Assembly (NCBI RefSeq): GCF_000006565.2
Contig: NC_031470.1
Span: 498,954 to 562,953, forward strand
DNA length: 64,000 bases
Source of the DNA: Toxoplasma gondii ME49
Lineage: Eukaryota; Apicomplexa; Conoidasida; Eucoccidiorida; Sarcocystidae
Reading direction: 5' to 3'
In this document: positions 47,901 to 58,423 of the stretch, one piece after another
Numbering within the stretch: position 1 is the stretch's first letter
Layout: each line of letters opens with the position of its first letter
Notes under the pieces: generated by a model
Told to the model about the DNA's origin: nothing
The model's database searches: none
The model's input: only the letters and a program-made list of their open reading frames with translations
Program-made: the position numbers and the translations under genes

Positions 47901-50391
47901 CCAGCACTTTGACAGTGGTTCGCCGCAGAAGGCTGCCAGAGGAAAGGCATTTTTGGAGTGCAGCAGAAACAACGCTACACTGAGGACCTCTGGAGGATCG
48001 CTGTGTGGAAAGGCGCCAATCAATCTATGTTTGCAAGATGACGGAGGATCGGGAATCGGTGATATTGAACCACTTTCTCGTCAAACAGAAGGCGACAAGC
48101 GAAGCCAGGCTGTCGCCGCTCCTAAAGTCAAACAAGGAACTTGGCTGACGCCCAGGGATATGCCCCAGCAAGGGGGATCGTGTGCACAAAGTCCGAAGAG
48201 AAACGACGACCAGAAAACTCTAGGAACCAGTAGCGTACGATATTCTCACACGAATAAGCGTTGGCTTAAGAACACGCAAGACGCCTTCGCTTTGCGTTCA
48301 CAAAGCAACACGCCCAAAAGCGGCATTGTTCTTAGTTGGCAATCCTCAAAGGCCCTACAGAGAAGCGAAGACCGTCCTCAGGAAGGGCAGTTGAAAAGCT
48401 TGGCACATGCCGGTTCGACACAGAGGGGACCTAACGGAAAAGCGTGCTTCTCGCGCCTCATGAATATCGAAGGAAATCGGGAAACACGGGGTACAAATGC
48501 AGGTATGACAGGAGAAAACGACGCCCACACTCTCTTCGACGATAGCGCATCGCTGGCCAAACGACCTGGAAACTTTGATAGAAACAGACAACACCTCCAG
48601 AAGTCGTACCGTCGTCCTCTCCGACAGCACCTGCGATACAATGAAGAGTGGCCTCGCATGCCACTCTACGCTACAGCTTACGCGTGTCTGTGGGAATACA
48701 CGTTGTGTCCTTGGTGCGAAACGCGTAGCGCTTCATCCTCACTTAGCAGTTCAGGCAGCGACGAGGGAGAAAATGAAGCGGGTCTCGCTGTGCATTTATG
48801 CCGACGTCCAGAAGAGGCACAAACCAACCACTCTGCGACGCGTAACAGTACCGCAGTTGAGGCAGGTCTTCCCGCATCAGCGCGAGGCGATGGGACTCCA
48901 CTGTTTCGCTGGAACATCATTTCCACAGCAGAGAAAAAGCCTTTGAGTCGAGAGACGGATCCATTAGGTGAGACAGCCGCGAATTCCGTGGACAATACGG
49001 CACCTCCGGCGACCCGATACAGTACAACGTCGTATTCATCCTGTGAGAGTCCTGTTCGTGTTTGGAAAACCTTCGAAGGCAAGAAACGGAGCGATGAGAG
49101 AAAACCAGTGTCTGCCGCGAAGAAACTCGAGCGGCCTCACTTTTTCCGTCCTACACAGCCTTCTATCCATGCACCTGCAACGGGACAGAACACATGCGTT
49201 TCGGCAGCAAGTCAAGCGATGGGACGAGACGGACCTCGCAGTGAAAATGCGATGGATGTTTCCTCATCCTTCTCGGTTAGACGCCACTTGTTCAGATACC
49301 CTAGACCAGAGCGCAACAAGACCTGCAGCGCAGGGACGAAGGTTTCGGAGCAACACCAGTCGGGCCCTTACGCGACCACAGCAGCCGCGCCATGCCTGAG
49401 GTACGCTGCCGTCTTCGGGGCGAGCACTTCAACTGGCATTGGCCTCCTTTGCTCTCCGGAGCTTTCTCTGGACGCAGGGGCTCCTCTAGCACAAATGCGC
49501 CAGACAGCTGCTCCGTCTGGACTTAAGTCACCGCAAAAAAAGGTAGCGGCAAGCAGCTCAACGCTTCCCAAAGTGGATTCACCGTGTGACCCTACGCGAG
49601 CCAAGACGGCAGAAAATGAAGTCAGCGCGGGACAAACCGTGAAGCACGGCTTTCGGACTGGTAGAGGACCAAGTCGTTCTGTTGAGGGTGGTTCTCCAGG
49701 GTCGCAAAAACCAATCTCTCTCCTCGGAAAGATCGGCCAGCAACAAAGACCTCAAAGAACGGCGGACTCGGGGGAAACGTCGGCGCCTCCGCAGTGCGCA
49801 GGCGTTGCGGTCGGCCACAAGACGACGGCGGCAACAAACATGAGGAAGTCATCTCAAGACACACTTCGTTCCTCCGCTTGTTCCTCCTTGAGGTCCTCAG
49901 CATCAGCAGTTGACAGTCCGCGGTCTGTTCGCGCCACGACCTCTCCGAACGACGGAATACCCGTAACTGCGCAGCAGGCCAAAGAAGTTTGGAATATGAG
50001 AAGCAAGGAACTGCACCGCGAGGGACAGGCAGAAAACGTAAAAGAGCATGATCTCCAGAGAAACGTCGCTGGCGTGACTGGAAATCGACCAAGCGAGCAG
50101 ACCGAAATGGAAGAGGTGGAAAAAGAATGTTCTGCTTCAAACTTAGGCAATCACCCACGACGGGATGATCGACCAGAAGGGGAAGAACACTCAGGAACTC
50201 CTGACTCGAAACCTCCCCCACAGCCAGAGTTGGCTTCTTCGGCTGCTGCGCGTGTACCCAGTACACACAGACGAGATGCTTCTGTGAAAAGCTCTCACGA
50301 GCGTCTGAGAAAGACGGCCGGGGACCGTCGCTCGTCGCCTTCCTCTTCCGTCCAACCTCTTTGGCGGCAGAGACAGAGCAAAATGAAATGA
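44923..50391 (+). CDS. Large hypothetical protein, 1822 residues, mostly disordered
   Basis: Not recognised. A single uninterrupted frame of 5.5 kb starts at tandem ATGs and ends MK-stop. Composition is Ser/Thr/Pro/Gln/Arg-rich with no signal peptide or membrane helix. Islands that look ordered: GIFLPGGLWIPSPEE (about residue 806), RYRIFVHSQ, a region with PQAVCLKLRENRSLLC, a charged helix YYRRQLLQQLSLKKSREAEG, which resembles the short coiled-coil repeats of cytoskeletal proteins, and a Trp/Cys patch MPLYATAYACLWEYTLCPWC around residue 1245-1265 with a CPWC pair. The C-terminal half is basic with many SxS runs. A TTTGCAG site directly upstream suggests a spliced 5' UTR or an earlier exon. 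Likely cytoplasmic, cytoskeletal or nuclear; the function cannot be assigned. Confidence 0.72.
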   Translation: MMRASAPTFSRQNHSIDNQHHYPPQSVVDSIPSPPCFPLSTVGAPPGTVETSGGRLLERRNAFMETLLLEGNEPFSGIRQRRIRNHRGRPSPALRHHNAGFQVPSQAAPFRSGIHYVNPRRPASHIASGRRRKCGTVVPQQTILSGSSICASSLPNYPESCRPIPSDSTEVLRLSTPHGNHALSAVPVASLDDDTPRGSSNSLGRNACPKLHSHCSVSTDEGLTWPLQNKSVVPGVASSALTASPFLTGVTNERKFHCVFPFSCEEPTKGKTSHTANAMTSENGRTQTQRLRHTAALPIASGLTVGDARRFTGGMTSVSTLIPGSAQQASPESPSSAGQGVTSQNATPQGDAEHSKGRCHSSSSFPSRPKEARKSAATSDQSLLPPVRRSVSREKTPSQYPFSLTQNGSSIFPGNAPALAPDTFLKSTRTDKTASDTNSQKIRTNPISDFSVRRFSVPFAGDTSSSPVQSDTPFLDESSCSTVNASPPVSGERTRLVRTGETASFGEREKRLVGTTVTTCASHPSPVDMPRVPSHFRRMGIGASFRMHGEVTANMESGFFAYPPDTPVTERERNEVDAQDSHLPLSVTNTRASDGDVGTCSKPGSRAQPPISPHLFESCAASTNTLPQSQAPHAWGFQEQHLFSPLSTRNVRNSQDQKGQYSTVEGGLSDSPDPVNRWLDGGSSTEEQNNQKTLLRQQNRLADQHGAIHFLPAAGVPSFSSSGRQEVPQGPLHYAQSGDFAYCRNLPVLTATSETWDWDSGLQFGQHSRGPARLPAFRDEVNSINDSGTQPDAFEPFLDENREVPEGIFLPGGLWIPSPEEHGPQVETVLPDTGEFLEDTRYRIFVHSQQQPPHSTRSRIRAAPASVFWPQAVCLKLRENRSLLCHSSHTDSEKTLRIDGIKDFAFVSHHEHVKESEAEDHGDGNQASSGYYRRQLLQQLSLKKSREAEGERRRNKAARVPCYPRNEGCGSETHALETNTDAVTQCSRPPQTVQHFDSGSPQKAARGKAFLECSRNNATLRTSGGSLCGKAPINLCLQDDGGSGIGDIEPLSRQTEGDKRSQAVAAPKVKQGTWLTPRDMPQQGGSCAQSPKRNDDQKTLGTSSVRYSHTNKRWLKNTQDAFALRSQSNTPKSGIVLSWQSSKALQRSEDRPQEGQLKSLAHAGSTQRGPNGKACFSRLMNIEGNRETRGTNAGMTGENDAHTLFDDSASLAKRPGNFDRNRQHLQKSYRRPLRQHLRYNEEWPRMPLYATAYACLWEYTLCPWCETRSASSSLSSSGSDEGENEAGLAVHLCRRPEEAQTNHSATRNSTAVEAGLPASARGDGTPLFRWNIISTAEKKPLSRETDPLGETAANSVDNTAPPATRYSTTSYSSCESPVRVWKTFEGKKRSDERKPVSAAKKLERPHFFRPTQPSIHAPATGQNTCVSAASQAMGRDGPRSENAMDVSSSFSVRRHLFRYPRPERNKTCSAGTKVSEQHQSGPYATTAAAPCLRYAAVFGASTSTGIGLLCSPELSLDAGAPLAQMRQTAAPSGLKSPQKKVAASSSTLPKVDSPCDPTRAKTAENEVSAGQTVKHGFRTGRGPSRSVEGGSPGSQKPISLLGKIGQQQRPQRTADSGETSAPPQCAGVAVGHKTTAATNMRKSSQDTLRSSACSSLRSSASAVDSPRSVRATTSPNDGIPVTAQQAKEVWNMRSKELHREGQAENVKEHDLQRNVAGVTGNRPSEQTEMEEVEKECSASNLGNHPRRDDRPEGEEHSGTPDSKPPPQPELASSAAARVPSTHRRDASVKSSHERLRKTAGDRRSSPSSSVQPLWRQRQSKMK

Positions 50392-50711
50392 ACACGACAA
50401 CGCAGGCGCAAAGAGGAAACCGAGTGGTGAAAATGCTAACCGAGAACGGAAGGCAATCATTTTTCTTTTTGGCCGCGCTTACCGTCGTGTCGACAGGGAA
50501 AGGAGAAAGCAAACGTAAAGATCTCCACTTCACACTGGCTTCCTCTACATACACCTACACGACAGAGGGCTCTGGATTCACAGACCCAAATGTCGCTACC
50601 AAAAGGCGCTGCCTGCTAACAAAGCCATGCAGCGGCTGAAAAAAGTCGGATTATTAGACCTCTCACGTCTCACTCTGTTTCGACGCCGTGCTTCAGAGAG
50701 GGCCCTATGCC

Positions 50712-50742
<31 letters not shown>

Positions 50743-52409
50743 GTATACATAGAACTATGTATATACATTTCCCATACATATATTATGTATGACTATATTT
50801 ATACATATACATTTACATATAGGTATTTACGTTTATATGTATATCTTTATATTTAAGTATGCCTTACCATGAAGAACTGTATGTAGAAATCTTGCACACG
50901 TATATCGATACAGACGCATGATCAAGCATGCAAGTATCTTCATCCTGTGTTCAAGACCCGTGGACATCTACATACGTGGAAGTATAGGGTGGTGTGTATC
51001 GCTGCATGCTGGATTTTCGAAAGCAAGTTCTTTCACCCCGTAGAGCCGACAGGCGTTTCTCCTTCAAGCTCCCCCCGCAGGCGTTTGCGAGCGCCGCGTT
51101 AGTTGAGGACCAATCCGAGTTTTCGGTATCTCATAGCAACTCAACCTCAAGAGACATGTTCTCGCGCAAGCGTTTCCCGCTCTTCTGGCAGGGATCTCAA
51201 CACAGGTGAAAGATGCGCCTGTCGCGGGCTCACAAGATACTTGGTCCACGAAACAGAACGCAGTTCTTTTCGTCTCGCTAATGTTTCGCCACTCGTTTCC
51301 GCCACTGTCTCTGTCTCTCAGTCCTCATCGGGCGCGAACAGACCCCACACGGCGCGACCGCAGAAGGCCACACACATCGCGATTTTTTCTCAGTGCAGCT
51401 CTCCCGGAAAGGCAGTTGCTCGCTCCTCTGTTTTCTCTGCATCAAGCGCGGTGCATGGACTGTGGACTGTGGCTGGCTAGTTCTGTCGAGGGCGGCTCGC
51501 AGCTCACTTACGAGGGAGCGTGTGTGACACTGAAAAGAGGCTGCACGCGCTACAAAAACGCGCGTCGCTCCTTAGACGAAGCGGCACTGTAGTTTATGGT
51601 GGCGAAGGCCAGCCAACGCTTTGCGTGGTCTGTGTGCTGTCGAGCGAAGCGGCGCAAAGGTCCACAGGCGCGGTGCCCGTCGGCGCATCAGCCGCTGTCT
51701 TGCCCGAGAAGCAGGGAACCAGCAACAAGACACCAGCCTGGAGTGCAGCGTCGCCTCTGTTTCCAAGACGCGTCTTTCAGAGAGGGTTGCCACAGGGACA
51801 AGAGAATGTCTGTCGAGGGACAGGAAAAACGACAGAACGAGCGCATAACAACGTACTAAATACCGAACACCAATGTCTGAAAAACGATGCGCCGCGCTCG
51901 GCCCACGCGACCCCCCTTTCGCTGAGGTGTACACAACGTACACCCCAGCTGGCATTGCCACTTTCCCCTCCGTCGCCCCAGGTGCCAAAGGGACAGACGT
52001 TCGACGCCTTTCTGTCAGAATTCGAAAGGGGAGTCGTCTCGGTCTCTTCTCGGTCTCTTCTCGGTCCTTGCGAGAGAAAAGGGGAGGCAGCCGAGGGACC
52101 TGAAGAAACGGTTCGCGAAATGCGCTTCCCGTTCGTCTTTGCCGTCTGCGGCAAAAGAAAGTTGACGACGGTCAACGGACGGAAGTGCGACGCGTTCAAA
52201 GCCTCACTCAGTGTCCCCGCCTCGATGCGGAGTCGACGTTCAGGAAAGACAAGCGACGCAACGCACGCATATACAGATACGTACCTGTCTATCCCACATC
52301 CTCTCTTCTTCTTTCTTCTGTCTTCTTCTGTTTCGAGCGAGAGGACGGAAACTGTAGAGAAGTCAGAGGACGAACGTTCACGTGGACTGAACACACATCT
52401 CCCGTCTCG
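50392..52409. other. 2 kb convergent intergenic region
   Basis: 3' sides of the large plus-strand gene and of the RGG gene. It includes the TA tract at 50712-50746. Overlapping open frames at 51520-52413 (+) and 51777-52394 (-) lack domains and splice context. Confidence 0.5.
50712..50860. repeat. TA microsatellite downstream of the large hypothetical gene
   Basis: About 17 TA dinucleotides, then ATACATA/TATGTATA variants. It lies in the 3' region of the preceding gene. Confidence 0.9.
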
Positions 52410-53420
52410 TTAGTGGTTTTTAACGCCTTGTCCTCTTCGAAAGCTTCGTCCTCCTCTCCGCTCTCGTCCCCCTCTCCAGAATCCTCTTCCTCTGCCTCGA
52501 CCGCCGCCTCTGTGGTAACCGAACGTTCTCCCGTCCTCTCCCAGCGAGCCGCATCCCGCATGCGCGCCAGGAAAGTTGCCCTGGCCATCTGCCGACGCAG
52601 CTCCAGCGCCGGCTGGCTCCGGTGTCTGTACACCTGAAGATGGAGGACGCGCGCCAGGGTGCGGCGGGGCGTTGACCGCTTGGTGAGGCGACAAGGCAGC
52701 TTGTGGGAAGGAAGAGGCTGGCGCATGCGCAGCGCCGAACGGCCGCCCAAATTTCGGTCCAGAATGCGGACCTCGACTTCTCCCTCCTCGTCGGCCTCGG
52801 TCTCTCCCTCCGCCTCCACCTGCGGCGTTTGTAGAGACCGGAGAGGCGTCTTCTAGGGTCGAGGCAGCCGAGGAAAAGTCCGAGAAGCCAGGTTCAGGCC
52901 CATGGCCTTTGAGGCTTTTCCCAAAGGCAGATGGGAAGAGCGACTCAATCTGAGCCAACAACTCTTCGTCTCCGCTTCCCTCCTCGTCCCCCTCGTCCTC
53001 TGCACCATCCTCGTCCTCTGCGTTCCCCTCGTTCTCTGCGTCTTCAGATCCCCCAGGCTGGGCTCCAGCAGCGCCTGCTAACGAGTTTGGCACAAACGCG
53101 TCGGCAGAGGACGCGCCGAAGGCCGCGGGAGACCGTCGTGACGCAGGCGCGCCGAACCCAGCAGCGACAATTCCACGCGGTTCCCCCGGCGAGGCGAGCG
53201 GCGGCGGCACCGCGGTCGGCTGCACGCTGAGGACAGAGAAGCAAGGGAGAAGTCGAGTCGCTGCATCACTTCCTCCAGCGGACAAAAGACAAGACAAAGC
53301 ACTTAAACACCTTGGCGAGGAAAACGCGAGAAGCGGAGTAGACGCGTCCTGGTGGATGCATGCACATGCCGACATCAACGACCGCCTGCACAACGGAGAG
53401 GCTGTCATCCCCAAGCTCAT
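52410..53420 (-). CDS. Acidic protein with RGG/RG-rich tail, probable RNA-binding
   Basis: Two exons, 53420-53311 and 53226-52410, joined across GTGTTT and CTCAG with a consistent split Ser codon, giving 308 residues. ATGs at 53420 or 53375 could start it. The N-terminal part is Ala/Pro/Ser-rich. The centre is a Glu/Asp run (EDEGDEEGSGDEELL) followed by a hydrophobic patch IESLFPSAFG. Then come two Arg/Gly blocks: GGGGRDRGRRGGRSRG, and near the C-terminus HRGGGRGRGRGFWRGG and RRGGRSFRRG. RGG blocks bind RNA and are standard targets of type I arginine methyltransferases, one of which lies 5.5 kb away. It could be an snoRNP, mRNP or histone-chaperone-like factor, but no folded domain identifies it. 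A reading frame with IESISVDELGDDS overlaps exon 1 but does not splice in phase. Confidence 0.6.
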   Translation of the reverse strand: MSLGMTASPLCRRSLMSACACIHQDASTPLLAFSSPRCLSALSCLLSAGGSDAATRLLPCFSVLSVQPTAVPPPLASPGEPRGIVAAGFGAPASRRSPAAFGASSADAFVPNSLAGAAGAQPGGSEDAENEGNAEDEDGAEDEGDEEGSGDEELLAQIESLFPSAFGKSLKGHGPEPGFSDFSSAASTLEDASPVSTNAAGGGGGRDRGRRGGRSRGPHSGPKFGRPFGAAHAPASSFPQAALSPHQAVNAPPHPGARPPSSGVQTPEPAGAGAASADGQGNFPGAHAGCGSLGEDGRTFGYHRGGGRGRGRGFWRGGRERRGGRSFRRGQGVKNH

Positions 53421-53760
53421 CTACAGATATTGACTCTATGCATACGATATCGACAGTAGAAGATGTGTACACCTTATGTACAACCGTTATGGTATATGCG
53501 CCGCGGTAGAGAAGCCAGGAGCTGCTCTTGGGATTTCTTCGCCGCGGGGCACCGCACGAACGGCTGACACTCCACGTCGCTCCTTGTCACGCTCTTTTCT
53601 TCGTAACGACGCATACACTGCTCAGATGCAGACTCCACTATCTCTACCAAGACAAACACAGGCATGCAGCGTTTGCGTGGATGCACTCTCTGCGGGGGGA
53701 GTACCGCCTTGGGTCGAGGCATTGACGCTGCGGTTCCTCCTGGACGGCTCGCCTCACCAG
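53421..53760. other. Short spacer between two co-oriented genes
   Basis: 340 bases between the BCD1 stop and the RGG-protein start. It must hold the BCD1 3' UTR and the RGG-gene 5' region; nothing else was seen. Confidence 0.5.
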
Positions 53761-56757
53761 TCAAAACTGGAGAGCTCTTCTGGAAGTGCGACGAAGAACT
53801 CGGGAAACTGGAAAGACAAGGGAAGACAAACGGCCACAGAGAAAAAGGAACGTTTCTCCGACGGACTGTGTCCCCGGCTCTCCCCCCTCGCGCTGCCTTT
53901 CTACTCTCTGTGTGAAGTCTCCGCAAGACGCTGTCGTCCCCACCCCTGGTTCGTTTCGCTTCCATTCTTCTGCTGGCTGGCGGTCCTGCCTGCGACCCTC
54001 TGAATGAACACACAGGCTGCAGGTGATTCTGCGTTTCGCGCCGGCAAAATCCGCGACTACCTCGAGCCCACAGTCGTCTGTGCATACACCCCGGGCGCGT
54101 ACGCGTCTCGACCTCGACCTGCTTCCACAAGTTTCTTCTCTCCGTACCTCGACGACGACGGTGCCGCTCAAGGCCTCTCGAAGAGTCCAGCCTCTGTCGC
54201 ATTTCCGAGCTGGAATGATCACCGAGCTGGAAGGAAGCGAAGGAGAAGAGGGCCAGACGCTCGAAGGGCTACACGACCGTCTGCAGGACAGTCCAACGGA
54301 GGGGAGGAGGAGAACGAGTTCCTCTCGCCTCGCGAGATGTTTCGCGAGAGAGGGACATGACGCCGTCGTCTCTGTGTGGCGCTGCACTCCCTTCTCCGTT
54401 CGCGGCTTCTTCTGCCCAGCCACAGCCTCCTGCCTGCTGTCTCCCTTCTTTCTTTTCTCCCCACTCGCGGCCGATCCGTCCCTGTCGTCTTCGCTCTCCG
54501 TTTCTCCTTCCGCTGCGCCCTCTGTGTCGCGAGACATCCCGCGCTCCCCCTCCGCGTCGAGCAGCTCCGCCAGAACTTGGTAGATCGGCAAGTCTTCGTG
54601 GACAGCGGGAAGCACGCGGTGTACATACAGCTCGCGGAAGTGAAACACGACGCGCCACTCAATCGCGCTGCTCTCCTCCTTCTTGCCTCCCGCCGGCGCA
54701 GTCGACGGCTTCGTCACCCGCCCCGACGGAGAGGCCTGTTTCGACTCAGAAGAGTCGGAACCACTGTTCACGACGGCCTTGCTTTCGCTGCTGTCTCCGG
54801 CGCGGAGGACTGGCGCTTCGTGACCGTCTTCTCCTTCGTCGTCTTCCTCGCCTTCTTCGCCTTCTTCGCCTTGTTCCCCTTTCTCTCCGTCGTCCTGTCC
54901 TTTCTCGTCCAGGTCGCCGCGCGCCCTCGCATGCGACGCTGCTTCAGCTGTTCCAGCCACAGCAGTTCTCTCTGCCTCCTCCTCTGCCGACGGGTCCGTT
55001 CCTTCTTCACTTTTCGCTGTTCTCGAGATCCGTTCCTGCTCGCGTTTCTCTGCTTGCGGAGCTGTGGACTCCGCATGGCGACTCTGTCCTTGCTGGCCAG
55101 GCTTCGGCGTCGCGCTGCGTCGCTGGACAACGCGCGTCGTGTTTACTTTTCTTCGAGAGAAATTCGGCGGACAAAAGAGAAAGCGAATCCCCCGGGAGAC
55201 GCACAAGGCTCGCAAGTGCTGCGGATGGACGCTGCGCCTGGAAACAGGGAGGCAGAATCACCACGGTCAGATGGAATGCGAAACACTGCGCGGACGACGC
55301 CACTGCTCCCTTCCGATACCAGGAAGACGCAGACACCCGAGACAGAGAGAGACACTGGGCGACAAGGAGGAACTCTACGAGCGCGAAGGCGAGACATGAA
55401 CAGAGAAGAAGAGATGCGAAGAGACGGATCCAGAAGGAGGAGACCGAACGAGAAACGGCGAGGAAGACTCCGGTCACACCAGGGAGCCCGGTGAGCCATG
55501 AAAACGCAGTGAGAGAACGAGAGTGAGAGTGGAGAAGCGGCAGGAGGCTGAATGCCCTTCGCGATTTGGCAGTCTCGGTCCTGCGGATGTCTCTCCCCTT
55601 CGACATCGACAGGCTCGTAGAGAAAGAACACCCTCAACTACTACAGACATTTACACGAAATATAGCCCTCTGAAAGGTTCCACTTCGGTTGACCAGTCCA
55701 GCCACCGCGCTGTCTCTCACGCGACTAGAGTCCTACTGTCCCCGTAGACCTCCAACTACGTCTCGTTTTCCACCACTGACGAAGAGAGTTAAAGAGTTGA
55801 AACGGGCATCCGACGACAGCAACACTGCTCGACTTCGGCGAAGCCTCTTCTTCTGTTTTGAACTCAAGACTCCACGGCAGCTTCGAGTTTCCTGCGCAAG
55901 GGTGCTCAGCGTTGCCCCGCTGCGGCGTTCACAGCAACTGCCTCGAGGCGCGCGCGTGCCCTGTGTGAACTAGAACCAGCTGAATCTCAGGTGTGAACAG
56001 GACGAATGGACTCAGGGTACAGGTTGCGTAGTTCGAGGTTGCGTACACTGCATGCAACTGGAACATCTGTCGCTTCGTCTTGAGACACAGAGACAGCAGT
56101 ACGACTCTCGACCGTTGTGTCTAGCCTGTTTCCTCTGGAGTCGGTCGGCGCTGAGTGTGCGGCGGGCGCGACGACTCTGTGGAACGCTGAATGGCTAAAT
56201 GGGCGTCCGGAAGACGCGCGTTGCCGAGGTTTGTTACTTGGAGAATGCACGGCAAACGAACGCGAAATCGTGGACGCCTTTTCTCACCTTTTCCGGTTCC
56301 GGTGAGCACACTCATCGGCTTCGCGCCGCCAGTGCCTCGCGGCCGCTTCAACCACGCGCGCAGCCTCCTCCACGAGCCGGAAGTCGCGGAGAAGGAACTT
56401 TTCGTCGAAGTCGCGCAGAGCGACGTAGTCCACTCTCGACCTCAGCAGCGGACATCCCCCCTCTGCGGAAGCGCCAGAAGAAGACGAAGAGAGAGAAGAA
56501 GAGGCAGAGGAAGAGGCACAGGCAGAGGAAGACGACGACCGAAAGACCTCGCGTTGCTGGCCAGGGCGTTTTTCGTGAGCTTTGTAGCAAGCGAGAGAAC
56601 AGGTGCGTCTGAGGCACCGTGAACAGCGGTAGATGCCTTCCTTGGATTGACAGACGACGCAGAGCCTCTCCGACGGACCTGCGTAGACAGCCGAAGCGGC
56701 GGGTGACTCCGTCGCAGGCTGCGACTCCACAGTCTGGGCGCTGGCGCCGTCCGCCAT
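53761..56757 (-). CDS. BCD1: Box C/D snoRNP assembly factor BCD1/ZNHIT6 homologue
   Basis: HIT-type zinc finger protein needed for box C/D snoRNA stability and snoRNP assembly in the nucleus. Exon 1 is 56757-56288 (donor GTGAGA), exon 2 about 55231-53761, total near 646 residues; the chosen acceptor GCGCAG keeps phase. The zinc finger is at residues 33-61: Cys33, Cys36, Cys45, Cys48, Cys53, Cys57, His61. The usual last Cys after the His is not seen. After a Ser/Ala insertion come DYVALRDFDEKFLLRDFRLVEE and an amphipathic helix to RHWRR, then RGIRFLFCPPNFSRRKVNTTRV across the intron. These match the BCD1 core. A 100-residue acidic insertion precedes IEWRVVFHFRE and VLPAVHEDLPIYQVLAELL. The end has TLREALSGTVVVEV. 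The extreme C-terminus is basic and may be mis-terminated. Human BCD1 is about 470 residues, so insertions explain the extra length. Confidence 0.85.
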
Positions 56758-56807
56758 CGTCGTCGAAACGGAGAGAGAAGAAAACTTGAGTGCGAGAACG
56801 AGTGTGA

Positions 56808-56814
56808 AGAGACG
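56808..56814 (+). promoter_or_regulatory. WGAGACG motif upstream of BCD1
   Basis: AGAGACG lies about 50 bases upstream of the BCD1 ATG, matching the known Toxoplasma promoter element. At this distance it may fall in the 5' UTR. Chance matches are expected in purine-rich DNA. Confidence 0.3.
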
Positions 56815-58416
56815 CGACGAGAAACAAGGCAAAGACGGTGAAGAAGATGGAGCGCGAGAGAGAGAACGAGCTGGGAAGGGAGACGAGGAAGAAAATCGAA
56901 ATGAAAAAGACGAAGGAGATAAGGAGAAGACGACGGAGATGGAGAAGATGAGGGGCGCGAATGGACTGCGGAAATCGACGAGGAAAAGTTGTTGAGGTCG
57001 ACGAGAGAAAATGAAGGAAAGGAATGACGTAAAATAGAAGAGGAAGAATAGGGTAAGAAGGAGTACAGAAATGAGACAGAATATGGTGAGGAGGAAGAAG
57101 TCTAGTGGCGAAAAAATAAAGATGGCAGAGGTCGTAGCTGAAGACGCAGGGCCTCAGCCTTCACAAGGAGACTCAAGCCGCCATCGCGCTCGTTCTCCTT
57201 TCTGTCTTGGGTGTTCTGGTTGGCAGATCATTTGTACAGAGACAATGTTCTGCTTTAACTGAGGCGTCAACTAGGTACAAACTGGTCGCTTGTACCTCCT
57301 GAGCTTCGCCTTCACTTGCTCGCTCTCAGATCGACGCTTGGAGGGTCCAATCACCGCGAGAAGCGAATGTGCGAGGGACGCGCTGGTTGAGAAGAACTGT
57401 TGCATGAGTCACTCTCTGCCTTCTTTTTTCGACCAAGTGAAGATGTCAGACTGCGAGGTTTCGAGAGACCTTTCACCATGTGTGGATGACTGCCTTCGAA
57501 GCGACAGAAAAGTTTCCGTTTTCCTGCAACTGAAGACCTTCAGTCCGACCGCAGTCTCCACAACTCGTTACCTGAGCTGCAGGCGTCCACCCACGGCGCC
57601 GGCGATTGAAGCAGTGAGCCGTTTCTTCGAGGAAACCAAGAGGACAGAGTTTGTGGCTTCCTGGACGCTGTCGAGAGCCTGAGCCTCTTGAGGATGCGCA
57701 AAGAAAACGCACCGTGGAGCGTTTGCGCGCGCGCGCATGCGCCCAGAGTGGTAAAGAAACGCTTGGGAGAAAGGTCAGTGATTCTTCACTTTGCAGCGAA
57801 GAACGTGAGAGGCTTCTCGCGCTTAAATTGACAGAAATAAGTGAACTGGACTGGACCCTCAGTGCTTCCGTTGTGCGTAGACCCGCGCCATCGACACTGG
57901 CGAGCTGCATGCATGCGCATCGACGCCCTGCGACTCCGCGCGCGGTTTCGCAAGAAGCGACTCTACACTCACGGCGGATTTCGCGGCAGTCGAGTTTCTG
58001 GAAACGAAAGACCTGCGTCGTTTCTGAGATTCCTGTTTCCTCTCTCTGTCCAGTCGCTGATCGCCCACCTACAGCGTCGTCTGTCGGCTGCGACGCTCTC
58101 CGACCAGGGTCCGCTGCCGTCTCAGTCCGCTACCGTCTCAGTCCGCTGCGGCGGGAGCTCGCGTCGACCTTGTTTTCTCTTCTCGCCAGAATGCGGCTGT
58201 GCCGCTCTTGAGTGTACGCACAGACCAGCTTTGCCGCCTCTTCCTGTCTCTGATCATTCGCGGCTTCCTCCACTTTGTGTCTCGAGGATTTTACTCACTT
58301 TCTTGTGTCTGGAGGAAGCAAACGGCCTCTGCCCACAATCGACGTGGACCTGCGTCGTCTACGCTTTTTCTCGTGGGGTGCCTCTGAGCTCGTCAAGAGG
58401 TTTCTCTCTTTGAGAA

Positions 58417-58423
58417 CGTCTCA
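58417..58423 (-). promoter_or_regulatory. WGAGACG motif upstream of PRMT3
   Basis: TGAGACG on the minus strand, about 500 bases before the PRMT3 ATG. The element works in either orientation in published Toxoplasma promoters, but a single match is weak. Confidence 0.3.

Noticed and set aside
51520..52413. 297-codon plus-strand frame
   Set aside because: No domain, likely 3' UTR antisense of the RGG gene; competing frames of similar length exist on the other strand.
53044..53244. Alternative Ala/Arg/Cys-rich frame of the RGG-gene exon 2
   Set aside because: Stops early, whereas the frame leading to the RGG tail is open and in phase with exon 1.
54357..55526. 389-codon plus-strand frame
   Set aside because: Antisense to BCD1 exon 2, Arg/Ser/Pro-rich, no domain; a mirror of the GC-rich coding strand.
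57651..58211. 186-codon plus-strand frame upstream of PRMT3
   Set aside because: Arg/Ser-rich, no start context or domain; better explained as promoter or 5' UTR sequence.
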